Origin: Fimbriimonas planktonicus | GTDB lineage: Bacteria > Armatimonadota > Fimbriimonadia > Fimbriimonadales > Fimbriimonadaceae | Length of the DNA stretch: 64,000 nt | Reading direction: 5' to 3' | NCBI GenBank assembly: GCA_965234685.1 | Contig: OZ248539.1 | Span: 3,100,001-3,164,000, forward strand | Shown here: positions 61,668 to 64,000 of the stretch, piece after piece | How positions within the stretch are numbered: position 1 is the first letter of the stretch | Layout: every line of letters starts with the position of its first letter | Program-made: the position numbers and the translations under genes | Notes under the pieces: model-generated | The model's database searches: none | What the model was told of the DNA's origin: nothing | The model's input: only the letters and a program-made list of their open reading frames with translations

Positions 61668-61852
61668 TGAGCAACTGGACTAAGTGTCTGGCACTTGGTC
61701 TAGCGATCTTCTCCCTTGCCGGATGTTCCGGTGGGGGAGACGTCTCGGCCGAAGGCGCCGAGGCGAGCTACAAGAACCAAGAAAAGAAGGCAGAAGCTCT
61801 CGCTCAACAGCGAGGCGAAACCATCGAAAAGCCTACGAGCCAGGGCGAATAA
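61667..61852 (+). CDS. Tiny lipoprotein of module 3
   Basis: A 61-residue protein, ATG at 61667. Signal KCLALGLAIFSLAGC with lipobox LAGC, then an Ala/Glu/Lys/Gln-rich helix (SYKNQEKKAEALAQQRGE). Third member of the set. Confidence 0.82.
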   Translation: MSNWTKCLALGLAIFSLAGCSGGGDVSAEGAEASYKNQEKKAEALAQQRGETIEKPTSQGE

Positions 61853-61860
61853 CGAAAAAA

Positions 61861-61890
61861 GCTCCGATGCAAATGCGTCGGAGCTTTTTT
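61861..61890 (+). terminator. Terminator of module 3
   Basis: GCTCCGATGC, AAAT, GCGTCGGAGC (10-bp stem with one wobble), then six T; A-run on the other side makes it bidirectional in form. Confidence 0.93.
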
Positions 61891-61962
61891 GTGTCTGGCG
61901 ATCGGAGTTTGAGTTTGTGATGCGTTTTTGAATCCGCAACCCACGCGGTTCGGCGCTTCCTT

Positions 61963-61968
61963 TATAAT
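61963..61968 (+). promoter_or_regulatory. -10 box of darA, leaderless
   Basis: Perfect TATAAT ending eight bases before the ATG. No ribosome site between them. Transcription would begin about two bases before or at the start codon. Confidence 0.55.
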
Positions 61969-61976
61969 CAGGCTTA

Positions 61977-62306
61977 ATGAAACTCGCCGTTTGCATTGTC
62001 CACAACCGAGACAAGGGCCACGTGACCGATGAACTCGTTAAAGCCGGGTTCAAGTTCACCATCATCGGTTCGACCGGCGGTTTCCTTCGGGAAGGAAACA
62101 CCACGATGCTCATCGGCTCGGAAGAGAACGATCTGCCCGCCCTCAAAAAACTGTTCAAGGAAAGTTGCCAATCTCGCGACCAGCTCGTGAACGTGATGCC
62201 TTTTGACGCCACAACGCCTGGCGGCTTCATTCCGAGCCCAGTAAAGGTCCCAGTTGGTGGAGCGGTAATGTTTGTGATTGACGTTGAGCAATTCCATCGA
62301 TTCTGA
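61977..62306 (+). CDS. darA: Cyclic-di-AMP receptor of the PII-like family (DarA/PstA)
   Basis: A 109-residue PII-like protein. Characteristic GFKFTIIGSTGGFLREGNTT near 24-43 (c-di-AMP pocket), LIGSEENDLPALKKLF, and GGAVMFVIDVEQFHRF at the end. It binds cyclic di-AMP and presumably changes partner binding. It is coupled to holB by a 29-base overlap, as yaaQ lies near holB in Bacillus. Confidence 0.93.
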   Translation: MKLAVCIVHNRDKGHVTDELVKAGFKFTIIGSTGGFLREGNTTMLIGSEENDLPALKKLFKESCQSRDQLVNVMPFDATTPGGFIPSPVKVPVGGAVMFVIDVEQFHRF

Positions 62307-63258
62307 ACTCGACAAACTTGTCGGGCTCGCTGGCGCCAAGCGGTTTGTCTCCAAGCTCGCGGTAGGAGACCTCGGCGTACACGCCGTTCTGTTTTATGGC
62401 CCACCCGGTAGCGGGAAGTCAGAACTGGTGCGCATTCTGACGAAAGCTTGGCTCTCGAACGACCCAATCTCTACCGAGCCCGATCGGGCTTGCCGAGCCT
62501 ATGAGCGGGGAAACAATCCCGACGTTCTGTCGATCACACCGAGCGCAAGCTCGGACCAGATTCTGATTAAACAGATTCGGGAAGATGAGCATCCAGACAA
62601 AGATGATCCGGTAGCCGTCGACACCTTCCTCCGCTCGATGCCGCTCATGTCTCGCCATAAAGTGGTGACGATCACGGACGCTCACCGCATGAACCACCGC
62701 GCGGCAAACGCGCTGTTGAAGTCGCTCGAAGAGCCCCTGCCGCATGGCCGATTCATCTTGACCACTCCAAGCGCGGGCAGCGTTCTCCCGACGATTCTAA
62801 GTCGTTGTCTTGCCGTGATGTGCGAGTTACCAACCGTCGAAGAGATCGTGAGGCAAATGGGTGACTTCACGCCCGCTGAGCTTGCCCTGGCCGAAAACAC
62901 CCCGGGCCGGCTGCGAGAAATTTTCGAGCATCGGGACCGGTACTCAGAACTGATTGAATTTGCGCGCGCATTGCCAACCAAGAATCACACCTCGGCTTTG
63001 GCGGTGGCAGAGGACTTTCGCGACCTGACCGAACGGCTTGAACCCGCTTTCCCCGGAAAAGAGCGTTATGCCGCGGCAGAAACGTTGGAAAGACTCGGCA
63101 CGTTGCTGTCCAAAGATCACCGGGTTCCAGGCGAATGGACGCAGGCAATAATCGAGAGTCACCGTCGGCTCAAGCAGAATGGCCACGAGGCGATCGTAAC
63201 GGACGCCCTCTTCGCGCGCCTGCTGCGACCTAAGAAGGGCCCAAGAACGGGAACCTAA
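62278..63258 (+). CDS. holB: DNA polymerase III delta' subunit
   Basis: A 326-residue AAA+ clamp-loader subunit; a TTG at 62278 or 62284 is the start. P-loop YGPPGSGKSE near 40, Walker-B-like ITDAHRMNHRAANALLKSLEEPLP near 137-155 (the delta' signature; only parts given), and sensor region TTPSAGSVLPTILSRCL. The tail lacks the zinc module of some homologues. Part of the replication clamp loader. Confidence 0.93.
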   Translation: MTLSNSIDSELDKLVGLAGAKRFVSKLAVGDLGVHAVLFYGPPGSGKSELVRILTKAWLSNDPISTEPDRACRAYERGNNPDVLSITPSASSDQILIKQIREDEHPDKDDPVAVDTFLRSMPLMSRHKVVTITDAHRMNHRAANALLKSLEEPLPHGRFILTTPSAGSVLPTILSRCLAVMCELPTVEEIVRQMGDFTPAELALAENTPGRLREIFEHRDRYSELIEFARALPTKNHTSALAVAEDFRDLTERLEPAFPGKERYAAAETLERLGTLLSKDHRVPGEWTQAIIESHRRLKQNGHEAIVTDALFARLLRPKKGPRTGT

Positions 63259-63310
63259 CCGCGCGTATCATGCGTAAAACCTTTCGTACTCATTAAGGGA
63301 GTGTAATGCG

Positions 63311-63907
63311 ATGCTGTTTGCAGCTTTGAGAGAAAGGACCGAGGTTGTGAAAGATCGAGCGCGAATGTTCGAGGGGCTCATTCGTGATACCCACAAGCAG
63401 GCTTACGGCCTTGCGTATCGCCTAACCGGAAATCCGTCGGAAGCCGAGGATTTGGTTCAGGAGTCGTTCGTTCGTGCGTTCCGATTCTTCGATAAATACG
63501 ATGACCGCCTGCCGTTTACCAGCTGGCTGTATCGCATCATCAGCAACACGCACATCGACCTGATTCGCCGAAAAGGTCGGCTCAAAACGACGAGCTTGGA
63601 CAACTCGGGACCAGAAGGAACGACGACTTGGGACGTTGCTGACGAGGAGTCGTCGCCCGACCGAGAGCTCATGAATGATTCGATGGCGGAGCCAGTTCAG
63701 AAGGCTTTGCTCTCCATGAACGAGGATTTTCGAACGGCCGTTATTCTTGCGGACGTAGAAGGCATGGCGTACGAAGAAGTCGCCGAGATTATGAAAACAA
63801 GCGTTGGCACCGTGAGGTCCCGCATCCATCGGGGCAGAAAGCAACTTCGGGATCACTTACTCAAGAACTCCCCAGATTTCTTTGGAAGGTTTGCAAATGA
63901 ACTGTAA
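63311..63907 (+). CDS. ECF-type sigma factor (RpoE-like)
   Basis: A 198-residue sigma factor with region 2 (LAYRLTGNPSEAEDLVQESF, FTSWLYRIISNTHIDLIRR) and region 4 (YEEVAEIMKTSVGTVRSRIH). GGGAG nine bases before the ATG at 63311. The linked gene is a zinc-binding anti-sigma, which overlaps by 11 bases, so the pair forms a classic signal-controlled unit, probably for envelope or oxidative stress. Confidence 0.95.
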   Translation: MLFAALRERTEVVKDRARMFEGLIRDTHKQAYGLAYRLTGNPSEAEDLVQESFVRAFRFFDKYDDRLPFTSWLYRIISNTHIDLIRRKGRLKTTSLDNSGPEGTTTWDVADEESSPDRELMNDSMAEPVQKALLSMNEDFRTAVILADVEGMAYEEVAEIMKTSVGTVRSRIHRGRKQLRDHLLKNSPDFFGRFANEL

Positions 63908-64000
63908 AGCCGTGCAAGCAAGGCTGAGTGCCTACCTGGATAAGGAGCTACCAGGCAACGAACATACGGCCGTTCGGGCTCACGTTTTTGACTGCGCATC
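63897..64000 (+). CDS. Zinc-finger (ZAS) anti-sigma factor, 5' part
   Basis: Runs off the window end; 34 residues are visible. N-terminus NCKAVQARLSAYLDKELPG, then HTAVRAHVFDCA: the zf-HC2 / ZAS start with the first Cys, and His and Cys of H-x3-C. It would hold the preceding sigma factor inactive until released by stress. The remainder cannot be judged. Confidence 0.8.
   Translation, partial: MNCKAVQARLSAYLDKELPGNEHTAVRAHVFDCA

Overview
The window looks like chromosomal DNA of a member of the Armatimonadota, most likely Fimbriimonadia. The grounds are three secreted proteins that begin with the classic prepilin signal and carry C-terminal [Y/F]-x-D-G-[H/S]-A-K motifs, the many tail-to-head gene overlaps, a BTAD-AAA giant regulator, and an alternative complex III plus caa3 oxidase cluster. 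This is inference from gene content; no 16S rRNA gene is present. No insertion sequence, integrase, prophage or CRISPR array was seen.

Layout: 1-1563 holds the N-terminal part of a secreted family 9 glycoside hydrolase. A tmRNA gene (1699-2056, minus) encodes the tag ANNNYAFAA. A hybrid histidine kinase follows, then an MlaE-type permease. From 11165 down to 5353 a compact minus-strand run carries pyrD, a rhomboid-like protein, a NanE-NanK fusion, a TrmB regulator, der and a small hypothetical gene. gyrB starts the next plus-strand unit. 13.9-18.9 kb is an accessory stretch: small hypothetical genes, a nucleotidyltransferase followed by three tiny membrane proteins, RhuM and Fic.

19.8-29.2 kb holds Hsp20, an antiporter-rhodanese fusion and a DNA-repair island (cryptochrome/photolyase, alkyladenine glycosylase, an ImuB-like inactive Y-family protein, a DnaE2-type polymerase with an odd N-terminus, and an ECF sigma factor). 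This runs directly into a sulfide/persulfide detoxification set (TauE, rhodanese, persulfide dioxygenase), then argH.

33.5-49.0 kb is a single respiratory block: a CtaA-CtaB fusion for haem A synthesis, alternative complex III (actA-F plus a G-like gene), Sco, and a caa3 A2-type cytochrome oxidase (ctaC-D-E-F). It closes with a strong terminator. Electrons would pass from quinol through ACIII to the cytochrome c domains of ActE and CtaC and on to oxygen.

49.0-57.9 kb contains plsC, purN, a lipid kinase, an oxidoreductase, a BTAD-AAA regulator coupled to a globin, a secreted cysteine-peptidase-like protein and a NamZ-type muramidase. 58.0-61.9 kb carries the most unusual structure seen: three tandem modules, each with a prepilin-like secreted protein, an overlapping tiny lipoprotein and a terminator. 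The window ends with darA-holB and an ECF sigma/zinc-finger anti-sigma pair, the latter cut by the window end. Several genes have a -10 hexamer only 6-10 nt before the start codon, which suggests frequent leaderless transcription.
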